From contig CAYJIX010000006.1 of assembly GCA_964370375.1 (NCBI GenBank), positions 1 to 64,000 on the forward strand: a DNA stretch of 64,000 nucleotides. The letters are read 5' to 3'. The notes beneath the pieces are model-generated. The model was given only the letters and a program-made list of their open reading frames with translations. It had not been told where the DNA came from and did not search any database. Shown one piece after another: positions 8,246 to 17,571 of this stretch (positions are counted from its first letter, which is position 1; every line of letters starts with the position of its first letter). Source of the stretch: CAYJIX01 sp964370375 (GTDB lineage Bacteria > Desulfobacterota > Desulfovibrionia > Desulfovibrionales > Desulfovibrionaceae). Both the position numbers and the translations under genes were made by a program.

Positions 8246-9493
8246 ATGAAATTTGAGTTGTTTGTTGCGCTTCGTTATCTGTTTGCCAGACGCAAACAGG
8301 CTTTTATCTATATAATCTCTATTATGTCGATAGTTGGTGTGGCCATTGGGGTTGCTGCCCTTGTGGTTGTTTTTGGTGTGTACAATGGCTTTACTACCGA
8401 CATAAGGGACAGGCTTTTAGGCGCAAATGCGCATATTATTGCCACAGGCAACCTGTCGCTTGCCAAAAACAACGCAAGCGGCCAGCCGTCTTCTGTTTCC
8501 CAAACTTTGGAAAGCATCAATACTATACCCGGCGTTACAGGGGCTACACCTTTTGTCTATGCTGAAGGGATGCTCTCGTCGCCGCGAGGGGTTAAAGGGA
8601 TTATTTTGCGTGGCATTGATCCGCAAACAGGTCCTGATGTTTTGGCAATGTTAAACAATCTTCCGCATGGCTCGGCTAAAGATTTAGCTAAACAAGGCAC
8701 GCCAGGCGTTATTGTGGGGCAGGAGCTTGCCGCACGGTTGGGGCTTTTTGTGGGAAGCCGTGTGAACCTCTTGTCGCCTGCCGGGCAAAAAACTGCGGCA
8801 GGCTTTCAGCCACGGATCCGTTCTTTTGTGGTAGCGGGAATTTTTCATACCGGCATGTATGAATACGATTCTTCCCTTGCTTTTGTTTCCCTTGATGCGG
8901 CCAGAAACTTGCTTGACATTGAAGAGCCGTATATTTCAGGCATTGAAGTAAGAGTGGCTGATTTGCACAAAGCCGATGAGCTAGCAAATGCTGTTGCCAG
9001 CCTGCTTGCCCCCGGAGCCAGCGTGCGCAGTTGGATGAATTTAAACGCCAATTTGTTTGCGGCCCTTGAACTTGAAAAAATAGGCATGTTCATTGTGCTT
9101 GCCATGATTGTTTTAGTGGGGTCTTTTTCTATTGTTACCACCTTGGTTATGCTTGTCATGGAAAAAACGCGAGACATTGCCATTTTAATGTCCATGGGAG
9201 CCACAAGGGGTATGATTCGGCGTATTTTTATGCTTCAAGGCACAATTATTGGTTTTGTAGGCACAATGCTTGGATATATATGCGGCATCACCTTAGCCTT
9301 TTTACTCCAGCGGTATCAATTTATTAAACTGCCGCCGGGGGTTTATGCCATTGACCATTTGCCCGTCCTGCTCAGGTGGCAAGATGTTACCTTAGTTGGT
9401 GTATCGGCCATGGTTTTGTGTTTTTTGGCAACCATTTATCCGGCAAGGCAAGCAGCTTCCCTTCAGCCTGCTGAAGCGTTACGGTACGAATGA
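8246..9493 (+). CDS. lolC: Lipoprotein-releasing ABC transporter permease (LolC/LolE family)
   Basis: Inner-membrane subunit of the Lol complex that extracts lipoproteins from the inner membrane. The 415-aa protein has the family's FtsX-like plan: a first transmembrane helix near 20-45 (IYIISIMSIVGVAIGVAALV), a large periplasmic domain (about 50-265) and three C-terminal helices near 275-300, 325-355 and 375-400. It starts with FELFVALRYLFARRKQ and has the cytoplasmic coupling segment MSMGATRGMIRRIFMLQG. Only one permease gene is present, so it probably works as a homodimer, like the LolF-type single permeases; that is inference. It overlaps lolD by 4 nt (ATGA). Confidence 0.9.
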   Translation: MKFELFVALRYLFARRKQAFIYIISIMSIVGVAIGVAALVVVFGVYNGFTTDIRDRLLGANAHIIATGNLSLAKNNASGQPSSVSQTLESINTIPGVTGATPFVYAEGMLSSPRGVKGIILRGIDPQTGPDVLAMLNNLPHGSAKDLAKQGTPGVIVGQELAARLGLFVGSRVNLLSPAGQKTAAGFQPRIRSFVVAGIFHTGMYEYDSSLAFVSLDAARNLLDIEEPYISGIEVRVADLHKADELANAVASLLAPGASVRSWMNLNANLFAALELEKIGMFIVLAMIVLVGSFSIVTTLVMLVMEKTRDIAILMSMGATRGMIRRIFMLQGTIIGFVGTMLGYICGITLAFLLQRYQFIKLPPGVYAIDHLPVLLRWQDVTLVGVSAMVLCFLATIYPARQAASLQPAEALRYE

Positions 9494-10176
9494 TGGCAAG
9501 CCAATACGAACTCATTAACGTGGGCAAGGTGTGCGCCGGCCCAACCGAAGATGTCACGATCTTACAAGGTGTCAATCTATGCGTTGAGCAAGGGCAGTCC
9601 ATAGCTATTGTTGGTTCTTCCGGATCAGGAAAAACCACGTTATTGCACCTTTTGGGCGCGCTGGATGTGGCTACAAGCGGCAGTATATGTTTTGAAGGGC
9701 AATCACTGACAGACATGTCAGGTGATGCCAAGGCAAGGTTTCGGAACAGGCGGTTGGGGTTTGTTTTTCAGTTCCACCATCTTTTACCGGAATTTTCTAC
9801 GTTAGAAAATGTAGCCATGCAGGCACTCATTGCAGGAGTTTCACGAAAAGAAGCCCTTGAAAAAGCAAAGGAAGCCCTTGAAAAAGTAGGGCTTATTGAT
9901 AGGCGCGAACACCGCGTGACCACGTTGTCCGGCGGAGAGCGCCAGCGAGCGGCCATTGCTAGGGCTATCTTATTAGAACCTTCTGTGTTATTAGCTGATG
10001 AACCTACAGGAAATTTAGATATGAAAACCGGAGACCAGGTGGCAGACCTGCTCCTAACATTGAACAGCACTCTAAATATGACCTTGGTTGTTGTGACGCA
10101 CAACATCGAAATGGCCACGCGTATGGAGCGCTGTCTTGAACTTCGTGCCGGAGAACTCTATGAAGAGCATTGCTAA
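9490..10176 (+). CDS. lolD: Lipoprotein-releasing system ATP-binding protein
   Basis: ATPase of the Lol exporter, 228 aa. It has Walker A GSSGSGKTT near residues 42-50, a Q-loop in FVFQFHHLLPEFSTLENV, the ABC signature LSGGERQR near 147-154, Walker B VLLADEPTGNLD, and the H-loop VVVTHN. The HHLLPEF/TLENV stretch and the position beside the permease favour LolD over other small MacB-like ATPases. The start codon overlaps the lolC stop, and its own 3' end overlaps the bamA start by 17 nt, so the three genes look translationally coupled. Confidence 0.93.
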   Translation: MMASQYELINVGKVCAGPTEDVTILQGVNLCVEQGQSIAIVGSSGSGKTTLLHLLGALDVATSGSICFEGQSLTDMSGDAKARFRNRRLGFVFQFHHLLPEFSTLENVAMQALIAGVSRKEALEKAKEALEKVGLIDRREHRVTTLSGGERQRAAIARAILLEPSVLLADEPTGNLDMKTGDQVADLLLTLNSTLNMTLVVVTHNIEMATRMERCLELRAGELYEEHC

Positions 10177-12862
10177 GTTTGTATCATTTGGAATTGTTGG
10201 CTGTGTTATGCTATTTGCAGGTTTATCTGCAACTGCCTTGGCAGCAGTCAATGAGGTAAAGGTGCTGGTGCTTCCTTTTCAAATCAACGCCGGAAGCCAG
10301 TTTGACGCAGCAGGGAGCGACTTGCCTTCCTTGTTCAGGCAGCGTCTTGAAGCTAAAGGTTTTGAAGTTGTTTCCGCAGCGGAAACCTCTCGTCTTTTGC
10401 GGCAAAGCAACGTCCGTCAACTGGATGTGGAAACAGCGCGCAGATTGGCAGGACAAGCTAGGGCAGGGTATGCCTTGTACGGAAGTGTGAATGGCAATAT
10501 AAACAATTACAGTATTGATACACGTCTTGTGCCGGCAGCAGGTACCGGCCCTGCACGCCCGTATTTTATCCAAAAAAATGCCCTTATTGAGCTTTTACCG
10601 GCTGTACAAGAATTAGTTGACCGTGTCAGCATTGACGCGGTGAGCAGCAATGCCGTTGCCGATATCCAAGTACGAGGTTTGAACTACCTTGATGAAGATG
10701 TTGTGCTTATGCGTTTGAACATTGGCAAGGGTGACGTTGCAACTCCGGATGCCATTAACGAAGAGATCAAGCGCATTTGGGACCTTGGTTATTTTAGCGA
10801 TGTTACAGCAGAAATTGAGCGTAGCGGTCATGGGCAAGTGCTTGTGTTCACGCTTGAGGAAAAACCGCGCATTTCCGGTGTGGTTGTAAATGGTTCAGAT
10901 GCTGTGAGTAAGGACGATATTTTAGCAGCCATGAGTTCTAAAACAGGCTCTGTTTTAAACGAACGCCTTTTGGCGCAAGATGTCCAAACAGTTACCGAGC
11001 TCTATCGCAAAGAAGGCTATTATTTAGCCGATGTGCAGGCCAGGGTTGAGCAGCCTCAAGGATCCATGACGGCGGCCCTTGTGTTTGACGTGAGCGAAGG
11101 CGAAAAACTGTATATTAAGGACGTTATCATTGAAGGCCTTGAGGCCATTGATGAAGACGATATTAAAAAAGATCTGGCCCTTACTGAGCGCGGCTTGTTG
11201 TCGTGGTTCACAGGTACAGGTGTTTTGCGTGAAGAATATCTTGAGCGCGATTCAGCCGTTTTGCAGGCTTTTTGCTTGGATAATGGTTTTATTGACGCGC
11301 AAATTTCTGCACCTGAAGTTATTTACGAAAAAGATGGTATCATCATCAAGTATCAGATCAATGAAGGAGCGCGTTACAAATTAGGAACCATCGAATTTGT
11401 CGGCGACATGATCGATACTGAAGAAAGAATGAACGAAATCATCACCCTTGATAATTATAAGGAAGATGACGAGTATTTCAAGCTTAGCATCATGCAAGAT
11501 GACGTGAAAGCGCTTACTGATTTTTATGGCAACTATGGCTATGCCTTTGCCGCCATTGATGTGCAAACCAACAAAAATACAGAAGGTGCCGAGCCTGTTT
11601 TGGATATCCGCTTTGCGTTCGACAAAAAGCAAAAAGTGTATATTCGCCGTGTGGAGACTGAAGGCAATTACAGAACCCGTGACAACGTCATTTTGCGCGA
11701 AATGCGCATGGGAGACGGGGATTTGTTTGATGGTGCAAAGCTTCGCCGATCCAACGAGCGTTTACATCGCTTGCGGTTTTTCACAGAAGTGGACACTGAA
11801 CTTGTCCCCACAGGCAATGAAGATGAAGTCGATTTGAAGGTTAAAGTGGCAGAAGACAAAACCGGCGCTGTCATGGGCGGTGTAGGGTATTCTACCTTCT
11901 ATAAAGTTGGTGTTTCTGCCAATATTACAGAGCGGAATCTCTTTGGGCGTGGTTATTCTTTGTCTTTGGCAGGGTTTTTCTCATCGGTGAGCACAAACTT
12001 TGACATGACCTTTATCAATCCGCGTCTTTACGATACGGACCTTGGTTTTGGTAACGAAACCTATGCCGTATGGTCTGATTGGGATGATTTTTCAAGAAAA
12101 ACCTATGGTAACACGATCAGATTCTTTTATCCCCTTGGTGAATATACGAGTATTGGCTTTGGCTACCGCCTTGACCAATACACCTTGTATGACATCCCAG
12201 AAACAGCGCCTCGTTCATATACAGAATATGAAGGAGAAAACTGGTCAAGCGTTATCCATGGTAACTTGACCTATGATTCAACCGACAGCCGCGAACAACC
12301 CACAAGGGGTTATGTTGGTAAGTTAAGCTTTGAATACGGTGGCGGTGGCCTTGGCGGTAACGACGACTTTTTCAAACCCCTGGCAGAATTGCAAGGTTTC
12401 CACATGGTCAATCGTAACGCCAACCATGTGATGCACTGGCGCGCGCGTGTTGGTGGCGTGTTTGAAAACTCAAACAAGCCTGTACCCGTATTTGACCGCT
12501 TTTTCATAGGTGGTATGGACAGTATCCGCGGTTATGACAGCTCAGACCTTGCTCCTCGTGATCCTGTATACGGGGACGAAATCGGCGGCGACCGCATGGG
12601 CTTTTTAAACCTCGAATATATTTGGACCTTTGAGCCTGAATTGGGGCTGGCCATTGTGCCGTTCTTTGACATTGGTTTCCAGACAGATTCGGATCAAACA
12701 TCTGATCCTTTCTCAGAACTGAAAAAATCTGTGGGCCTTGAATTGCGCTGGAGATCTCCCATGGGTGATTTGCGTTTTGCCTACGGGTACCCCCTTGATA
12801 AGAGCGTCACAGGTGAAGACCTTGGCGGCAGGTTTGAGTTCTCCATGGGACAAACCTTCTAA
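10160..12862 (+). CDS. bamA: Outer membrane protein assembly factor BamA with extra N-terminal domain
   Basis: Core of the BAM complex that folds beta-barrel proteins into the outer membrane. From ATG 10160 (preceded by CCGGAGAA, 5-6 nt spacing) the product is 900 aa. It comprises a signal peptide to about residue 29, an additional alpha/beta domain at about 30-160 (VKVLVLPFQINAGS...), a POTRA region of roughly 165-565 (room for five repeats), and the barrel from about 565 to a terminal Phe. The L6 motif reads IRGYDS near 788. The N-terminal domain is not part of E. coli BamA; it resembles a TolB-N/FlgT-like fold by eye. Coupling to lolCD links lipoprotein sorting with barrel assembly. Confidence 0.93.
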   Translation: MKSIAKFVSFGIVGCVMLFAGLSATALAAVNEVKVLVLPFQINAGSQFDAAGSDLPSLFRQRLEAKGFEVVSAAETSRLLRQSNVRQLDVETARRLAGQARAGYALYGSVNGNINNYSIDTRLVPAAGTGPARPYFIQKNALIELLPAVQELVDRVSIDAVSSNAVADIQVRGLNYLDEDVVLMRLNIGKGDVATPDAINEEIKRIWDLGYFSDVTAEIERSGHGQVLVFTLEEKPRISGVVVNGSDAVSKDDILAAMSSKTGSVLNERLLAQDVQTVTELYRKEGYYLADVQARVEQPQGSMTAALVFDVSEGEKLYIKDVIIEGLEAIDEDDIKKDLALTERGLLSWFTGTGVLREEYLERDSAVLQAFCLDNGFIDAQISAPEVIYEKDGIIIKYQINEGARYKLGTIEFVGDMIDTEERMNEIITLDNYKEDDEYFKLSIMQDDVKALTDFYGNYGYAFAAIDVQTNKNTEGAEPVLDIRFAFDKKQKVYIRRVETEGNYRTRDNVILREMRMGDGDLFDGAKLRRSNERLHRLRFFTEVDTELVPTGNEDEVDLKVKVAEDKTGAVMGGVGYSTFYKVGVSANITERNLFGRGYSLSLAGFFSSVSTNFDMTFINPRLYDTDLGFGNETYAVWSDWDDFSRKTYGNTIRFFYPLGEYTSIGFGYRLDQYTLYDIPETAPRSYTEYEGENWSSVIHGNLTYDSTDSREQPTRGYVGKLSFEYGGGGLGGNDDFFKPLAELQGFHMVNRNANHVMHWRARVGGVFENSNKPVPVFDRFFIGGMDSIRGYDSSDLAPRDPVYGDEIGGDRMGFLNLEYIWTFEPELGLAIVPFFDIGFQTDSDQTSDPFSELKKSVGLELRWRSPMGDLRFAYGYPLDKSVTGEDLGGRFEFSMGQTF

Positions 12863-12890
12863 TTTTCATAGACCTTTTATGATGTAAAAG

Positions 12891-12929
12891 CTGCGTGCGC
12901 TTTGGCTGTTTTTCCAAAAGCGCACGCAG
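12891..12929 (+). terminator. Strong hairpin after bamA
   Basis: CTGCGTGCGCTTTGG (12891-12905) pairs with CCAAAAGCGCACGCAG (12914-12929) apart from one bulged base. The stem is very stable, but the following TTGCCC is a poor T-tract. Confidence 0.65.
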
Positions 12930-13025
12930 TTGCCCAAATGTTCCTACAAATAAAACTGGGCCCATGGATATATAAGGCATTGTCATAGGCCATAACTATG
13001 ATGTATTCTTTACAGCAAATACAAA

Positions 13026-14903
13026 GTGATAGCCAGAAAACCTAAGGATAATAGTCGCTTGACATGGCCTACTCAGAGCCGACATGGCATTCTTTTTTGT
13101 ACAGCGCGCCCCACTGAAGGGCTGACCAGTAATAGAGAAAAAAGCGTACAATATAGCTGGTTGGCCTATTGGGCTACAGTCCTTTTTGGCGTTTTGTGGG
13201 TATGTTTAGGTAGTTATGATCTAACTCAAGCCGCGCAATCAAAAGCTGTTCAGCGTTATGAAGCTGTAAAAAGCGACATGGAAACCCTACGCAAGGACGA
13301 AAGACGCAGCCAATGGCGCGAGCCTTGGGAGCAACTGGCAAGCCGATTCCTAAAAATTTATCAAACAGAAAAAGAATGGGTCAATAGGCCGGCGGCCTTG
13401 TTTCGTTCTGCTGTAGCTCTTGATGAACTTGCTTCGCGTTCCTATGTCAAAAAGGACATGCATACAGCGATTGAACGCTACCAAGACGTTGTAGATGCGC
13501 ACCGTAGCAATCCGTTGGCTGATGACGCATTGTATGATGCCGCGCGCCTTGCTTGGCATTTTAAAGATTCAGCAACCGCATTAAAACTTCTCGATCAGCT
13601 TGTACGAAACGTCCCTAAAGGGGATATGTTTAGCGATGCGAAGCTTTTGGCTGAAGCCATCAAAAAACAGCAAGGCTCAAACAAAACATCAAATAAAACA
13701 ACGTCTTCATCTAAAAACACACAGAAAACCGCACCCAAGCCCGCTCCCAAACCTTCTGCTGCCCCCCTTCCTGAGATAACAGGTGAATTGACAGATGTGC
13801 GCTGGAGTACACGCAAAGCCATTGCCACCGTCACCTTGCAATGTGATACGGAATCTGATTATGTGGTGCGTTCCTATAGTGCCGATTCAAACATAGGCCG
13901 TCCCCCTCGCCTTGTGGTGGAATTGCATAATGTTACGGTCAATAGGCAAGTTAAGCCCGGTGATACAATCAAAAACAGTTTGCTTAGCCGTGTACGCGTA
14001 GATACTACTTCTCCTGAAGGAACACGAATTTACCTTGATTTTTCAAAGTTACAACGTTTTTCTGTAAAGGTAGAAAAATCACCGTTCAGGCTCGTGATCA
14101 CGGCAGCAGGTACTGATTCTGCTTTGCCAAAAGGCAATAAAGTTGGTCAAACAGTACATAAAATCACTGCACCCAAGTCTGAAATTCGAGTGCCTACAGA
14201 TATTACTAGGCAGCTTGGGCTGTCTGTGCGAAAAGTGATCATTGACCCAGGGCATGGAGGCAACGATCCCGGCACTGCGCACAATGGTCTTGTAGAGCGA
14301 ACCCTCATGCTGGATATGGCAAAAAGAGTAGGTAAGCTACTACAAAAGCATAAAATCAAGGTGGAGTATACCAGAACAAAGGATGTGCGTGTCAGCCTTG
14401 AGGATCGATCGCGTATGGCCAATGAAGCCAAAGGGGATTTGTTCTTGTCGCTACACTTGAACGCTAATACAGACCCCAGCGTGGATGGGTTTGAAACGTA
14501 TTTCCTTGATTTTGCGAGCTCCTCCACGGCTGCGCGTTTAGCAGGTGTGGAAAACGAGTTGAGTGAACGCAGCTTAGGAGAACTTGAGGGGCTTTTAGCT
14601 GACCTTATGCTCAGTGCACGAACTCAAGAATCCAGACGTGTAGCGGAATTTATTCAGAAAAAAACCCTAGAAAACATGCGAAAACGTAAATACACCCCCC
14701 TTGATGGAGGGGTTCGTTCTGCACCCTTTCACGTGCTTTTAGGGGCAAACATGCCAGGGGTTTTAGTGGAAGTTGGCTATTGTACCAACAAGGCCGAAGC
14801 CAAAAAGCTTAAACAATCTGCTTATCTTAACACCTTAGCTGAAGGCATTGTCAACGGTGTTTTGGGATACGCTCAATATCTTGAGCGTGCTGGCGTTAGA
14901 TAG
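13026..14903 (+). CDS. N-acetylmuramoyl-L-alanine amidase (AmiC-type) with TPR-like and AMIN regions
   Basis: Cleaves the amide bond between muramic acid and the stem peptide during cell separation. A hydrophobic segment (about 44-66, WLAYWATVLFGVLWVCLGSY) acts as a signal. It is followed by a helical TPR-like region (70-210), a Lys/Thr/Pro-rich linker, an AMIN domain (about 250-370) and the Amidase_3 catalytic domain. That domain shows DPGHGG with His near 410, Glu in NGLVERTL, His in LSLHLNAN, and the catalytic Glu in GVLVEVGYCTN. The GTG start at 13026 is uncertain: no good ribosome-binding site is visible, and the 40 residues before the signal are unusual. AmiA/B/C subtype cannot be settled. 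Confidence 0.88.
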   Translation: MIARKPKDNSRLTWPTQSRHGILFCTARPTEGLTSNREKSVQYSWLAYWATVLFGVLWVCLGSYDLTQAAQSKAVQRYEAVKSDMETLRKDERRSQWREPWEQLASRFLKIYQTEKEWVNRPAALFRSAVALDELASRSYVKKDMHTAIERYQDVVDAHRSNPLADDALYDAARLAWHFKDSATALKLLDQLVRNVPKGDMFSDAKLLAEAIKKQQGSNKTSNKTTSSSKNTQKTAPKPAPKPSAAPLPEITGELTDVRWSTRKAIATVTLQCDTESDYVVRSYSADSNIGRPPRLVVELHNVTVNRQVKPGDTIKNSLLSRVRVDTTSPEGTRIYLDFSKLQRFSVKVEKSPFRLVITAAGTDSALPKGNKVGQTVHKITAPKSEIRVPTDITRQLGLSVRKVIIDPGHGGNDPGTAHNGLVERTLMLDMAKRVGKLLQKHKIKVEYTRTKDVRVSLEDRSRMANEAKGDLFLSLHLNANTDPSVDGFETYFLDFASSSTAARLAGVENELSERSLGELEGLLADLMLSARTQESRRVAEFIQKKTLENMRKRKYTPLDGGVRSAPFHVLLGANMPGVLVEVGYCTNKAEAKKLKQSAYLNTLAEGIVNGVLGYAQYLERAGVR

Positions 14904-14968
14904 CATTTTTGGCGTCTAACAAAAAAAGCATGAAACGCGTTTTTTTAGCGTTGCCTGCGTAGGCAGGA

Positions 14969-15014
14969 TGTATAAGGAGTCCTTTGCTCATATGAGAAAA
15001 GGACTCCTTATACA
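14969..15014. terminator. 46-nt near-perfect palindrome between convergent genes
   Basis: The arms 14969-14985 and 14998-15014 pair over 17 bp without mismatch (TGTATAAGGAGTCCTTT and complement). The loop itself contains CTCATATGAG, so the hairpin extends almost to its tip. It lies between the amidase (+) and ddh (-) and probably stops both transcripts, although T-tracts are short. Confidence 0.65.
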
Positions 15015-15045
15015 TTTGACCAGCACGTTATTCTATGTTTTGAAA

Positions 15046-15975
15046 CTACACCAAGCGTGCTACATTGCTTATTCTATCACCTTGTAAAAGCATAACCGGG
15101 GGAATATCAATAAGCGTATATGCCCCATAGCGTGATTGCTCTTTTAAGCGTACAGCCGCGCGAGCAGCAGAGGCCATGACTTGCGCGGTCAAAGCTGGGT
15201 TGTCAATGCGCATGTCAAAGCTTAAACGCTGGTTCGAGGCACGGCCTGACGCGCCAAGGCGTTCCATAAGAACCCCGTGTGAAGCGTCTGCAACCATGGG
15301 GAGTTGTTCTTTTGTGACAGCACGCACTTCCAGGGGATCGCTGGCAAAATAGGGATCAGCCTTAATGGCTGCTTGCACATCGTTTAAGCTTGCCCCTTGA
15401 TCCAGAACAACATAGACCAAGCGTGAATGACGGCCACCGCCAATGGGAATGGTCATGGATGTGGCGTCTGCAACACCTTTAATGGCGCGGGCAGCCACAG
15501 AATGCCCCATAGAGCGTCCACGTCCAAAATTTGTAAAGGTAGTCCCTGTGGGAACCATGGCTTCAAACAGGGCGCGCATGACCGAATCTGTGCCCGGGTC
15601 CCAGCCGGCAGCGGTGACCGCTACGGCACTTCCTTCGCGGCCTTTGCCGTCAAGCAAATTGACTACATCAGCAATTTGTTCATGAATATCAAAGCTGTCC
15701 ACCGTGCAAATGCCTTGGGCCAGCACAGAGGCCGCCAATTCAGGAACCTGCCGTGAAGGCGAGCCGATAAGCAAAACGTCGGGTTTACCTGCGCTTCCGA
15801 TCAACGCTTCAAGCGAAGAAAATTCGGACACACCGCGAAGGCCATGGGGATTTGTGCCCATGGATTCGGCACGGCGAACAACGCCAAGGATGCGGCAATC
15901 AGGCATAAGTTCAAGGGCTTCAATGGAGCAAGTGCCAATGTTGCCTAGTCCGTATACAGCAGCTGTAAATGTCAT
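15046..15975 (-). CDS. ddh: meso-Diaminopimelate D-dehydrogenase
   Basis: NADPH-dependent conversion of tetrahydrodipicolinate plus ammonia to meso-DAP in one step, for lysine and peptidoglycan. The 309-aa protein begins with a dinucleotide-binding VYGLGNIG. It contains VDSFDIHEQI (VDTYDNH in the Corynebacterium enzyme), AGWDPGTDSVMR, GRSMGHSVA and the C-terminal RYGAYTLIDIPP. The start at 15975 has GAGGTG 5 nt upstream; a longer frame to 16062 lacks such a site. It is transcribed divergently from the threonine aldolase gene. Confidence 0.88.
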   Translation of the reverse strand: MTFTAAVYGLGNIGTCSIEALELMPDCRILGVVRRAESMGTNPHGLRGVSEFSSLEALIGSAGKPDVLLIGSPSRQVPELAASVLAQGICTVDSFDIHEQIADVVNLLDGKGREGSAVAVTAAGWDPGTDSVMRALFEAMVPTGTTFTNFGRGRSMGHSVAARAIKGVADATSMTIPIGGGRHSRLVYVVLDQGASLNDVQAAIKADPYFASDPLEVRAVTKEQLPMVADASHGVLMERLGASGRASNQRLSFDMRIDNPALTAQVMASAARAAVRLKEQSRYGAYTLIDIPPVMLLQGDRISNVARLV

Positions 15976-16171
15976 AAAACACCTCATGTTAGTTGGAATA
16001 GAAAATGTGTACCTTTTTTTATCCTGATTGTATAGGGGAGGCAGCACAGGCCTTGCGCTCATGCTTGTGGGGAACGGCGGCTCAGCTTGCAGTTAAAGTA
16101 AGTATAGCGTATGTGGCATGGAGTTTTTTGAATACTGTTTTTATGAAGACGTATAACAGACGGATAGGATA

Positions 16172-17206
16172 ATGAAAAATTGCCAATTTACCAGTGACAA
16201 TGCCAGCGGAATGCATCCGCATGTTTTGACTAAGCTAGGCAAGGCCAATGAAGGCTTTGCCATGCCCTATGGGGATGATGCATGGACAGCACAAGCACAC
16301 AAGGAGTTTGCTCGTGTTTTTGGAGACGATTGCACAGCTTACCTTGTGCCTTTGGGCACGGGGGCCAATGTATTGGCCCTAAGGGCTATGCTAAAGCCAT
16401 GGCAGGGCATTGTTGCCGGAGAAAAAGCCCATATTCTTAATGCAGAGGCTAGTGCCGTTGAAAGGATAGCCGGCACAAGGATCATGACCTTGCCCACAAC
16501 GCATGCCAAAATATGCCCCAAAGATGTGCTGGCTTGTGCTGAAGCTGTGCCGAGTGCCCACCATGTACAACCCGGGGTTTTGAGCCTGACCCAGTCAACT
16601 GAGCAAGGCACCGTGTACACGGTCGAGGAATTACGGGCTTTGTGCGACGCTGCCCATGCAGGGGGCATGCTTGTGCATATGGACGGAACGCGTCTTGCCA
16701 ACGCTGCTGCGCATTTGGGCGTATCCTTGCGCGCCATTTCAAAGGATGTGGGCGTGGACGTGTTATGCTTTGGGGGATCTAAAAATGGGCTCATGTGCGC
16801 AGAATCTGTGGTGGTTTTTAATCCTACTATCACAACAGGCATGCTCACGTTAAGGAAACAATGCTGCCAATTGTATTCAAAAATGCGTTTTATCAGCGCG
16901 CAATTTTTGGCCTATTTTGAGGACGATTTGTGGCAGAAAAATGCAGCCCACGCCAATGCCATGGCCTTGTATATGCAGGAAAAGCTTGAAGCCGTTAAAG
17001 GCGTGCGCATCATGCATCCAGTAGAAGCAAACGGAGTGTTTGCTGCCATGTCTCCCAATGCGATACAGCTTTTACAACAAAAATATGCGTTTAATGTTGT
17101 GGATCCTGTTCATTTTGTGGCGCGTTGGTTGTGCAGCTTTACCACAACACGTGAAGATATCGACAGCTTTGTGCAAGCTGTGGAAGAGGCAGCAAGCAAG
17201 GGATAG
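16172..17206 (+). CDS. Low-specificity L-threonine aldolase family enzyme (PLP-dependent)
   Basis: Predicted to split L-threonine or allo-threonine into glycine and acetaldehyde. The 344-aa fold-type I protein starts with FTSDNASGMHP. It shows VPLGTGANVLALRAM, the aspartate of HMDGTRLANA that contacts the PLP ring, and the Schiff-base lysine K204 in FGGSKNGLM. Length and motifs fit the LtaE/beta-eliminating lyase family. Related aromatic amino acid lyases share the fold, so the substrate is inferred. AGGATA lies directly before the ATG. Confidence 0.8.
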   Translation: MKNCQFTSDNASGMHPHVLTKLGKANEGFAMPYGDDAWTAQAHKEFARVFGDDCTAYLVPLGTGANVLALRAMLKPWQGIVAGEKAHILNAEASAVERIAGTRIMTLPTTHAKICPKDVLACAEAVPSAHHVQPGVLSLTQSTEQGTVYTVEELRALCDAAHAGGMLVHMDGTRLANAAAHLGVSLRAISKDVGVDVLCFGGSKNGLMCAESVVVFNPTITTGMLTLRKQCCQLYSKMRFISAQFLAYFEDDLWQKNAAHANAMALYMQEKLEAVKGVRIMHPVEANGVFAAMSPNAIQLLQQKYAFNVVDPVHFVARWLCSFTTTREDIDSFVQAVEEAASKG

Positions 17207-17236
17207 CAAAAAATTACCGGTTAGATGAGCCTGTAA

Positions 17237-17449
17237 AACATAAATCCACAGATAAGATGTTCAGAAAATATATTTGAAGATGGCGATTGGGCTATCATGG
17301 AATGGAAAGATCCCAGAGGTTTTAGAGGGTGTGGCTTTTTTCATATTCTTGAAGGAAAAATTGTTTTCCAACGTGGATATTGGGACAAGCTTAGTTTTTT
17401 TAGATTAAATGGCTTGCCTATGGATAGTTTGATTGAAAGCAGCTCTTAA
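17237..17449 (+). pseudogene. Remnant of an NTF2/SnoaL-like protein gene
   Basis: An open stretch ending at TAA 17447-17449 encodes GDWAIMEWKDPRGFRGCG followed by FFHILEGKIVFQRGYWDKLS and FFRLNGLP. This is the recognisable C-terminal half of SnoaL-like/nuclear transport factor 2 family proteins, usually 130-140 aa. Upstream, the frame is closed by a stop at 17234-17236 and has no start codon with a ribosome-binding site before an internal ATG at 17297. The N-terminal half is missing. I interpret it as a decayed gene. The original substrate is unknown. Confidence 0.7.
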
Positions 17450-17571
17450 GATGGCATCTGCCATATACTGGCAATAAAGCATAGCAGCTTGGCTAGGAAT
17501 AAGGCACGAAAACCTCATCTTTAAGGATAGAATGATCCTGTCTTTGCTGAAGTTATACAACGGAGTAAAAA

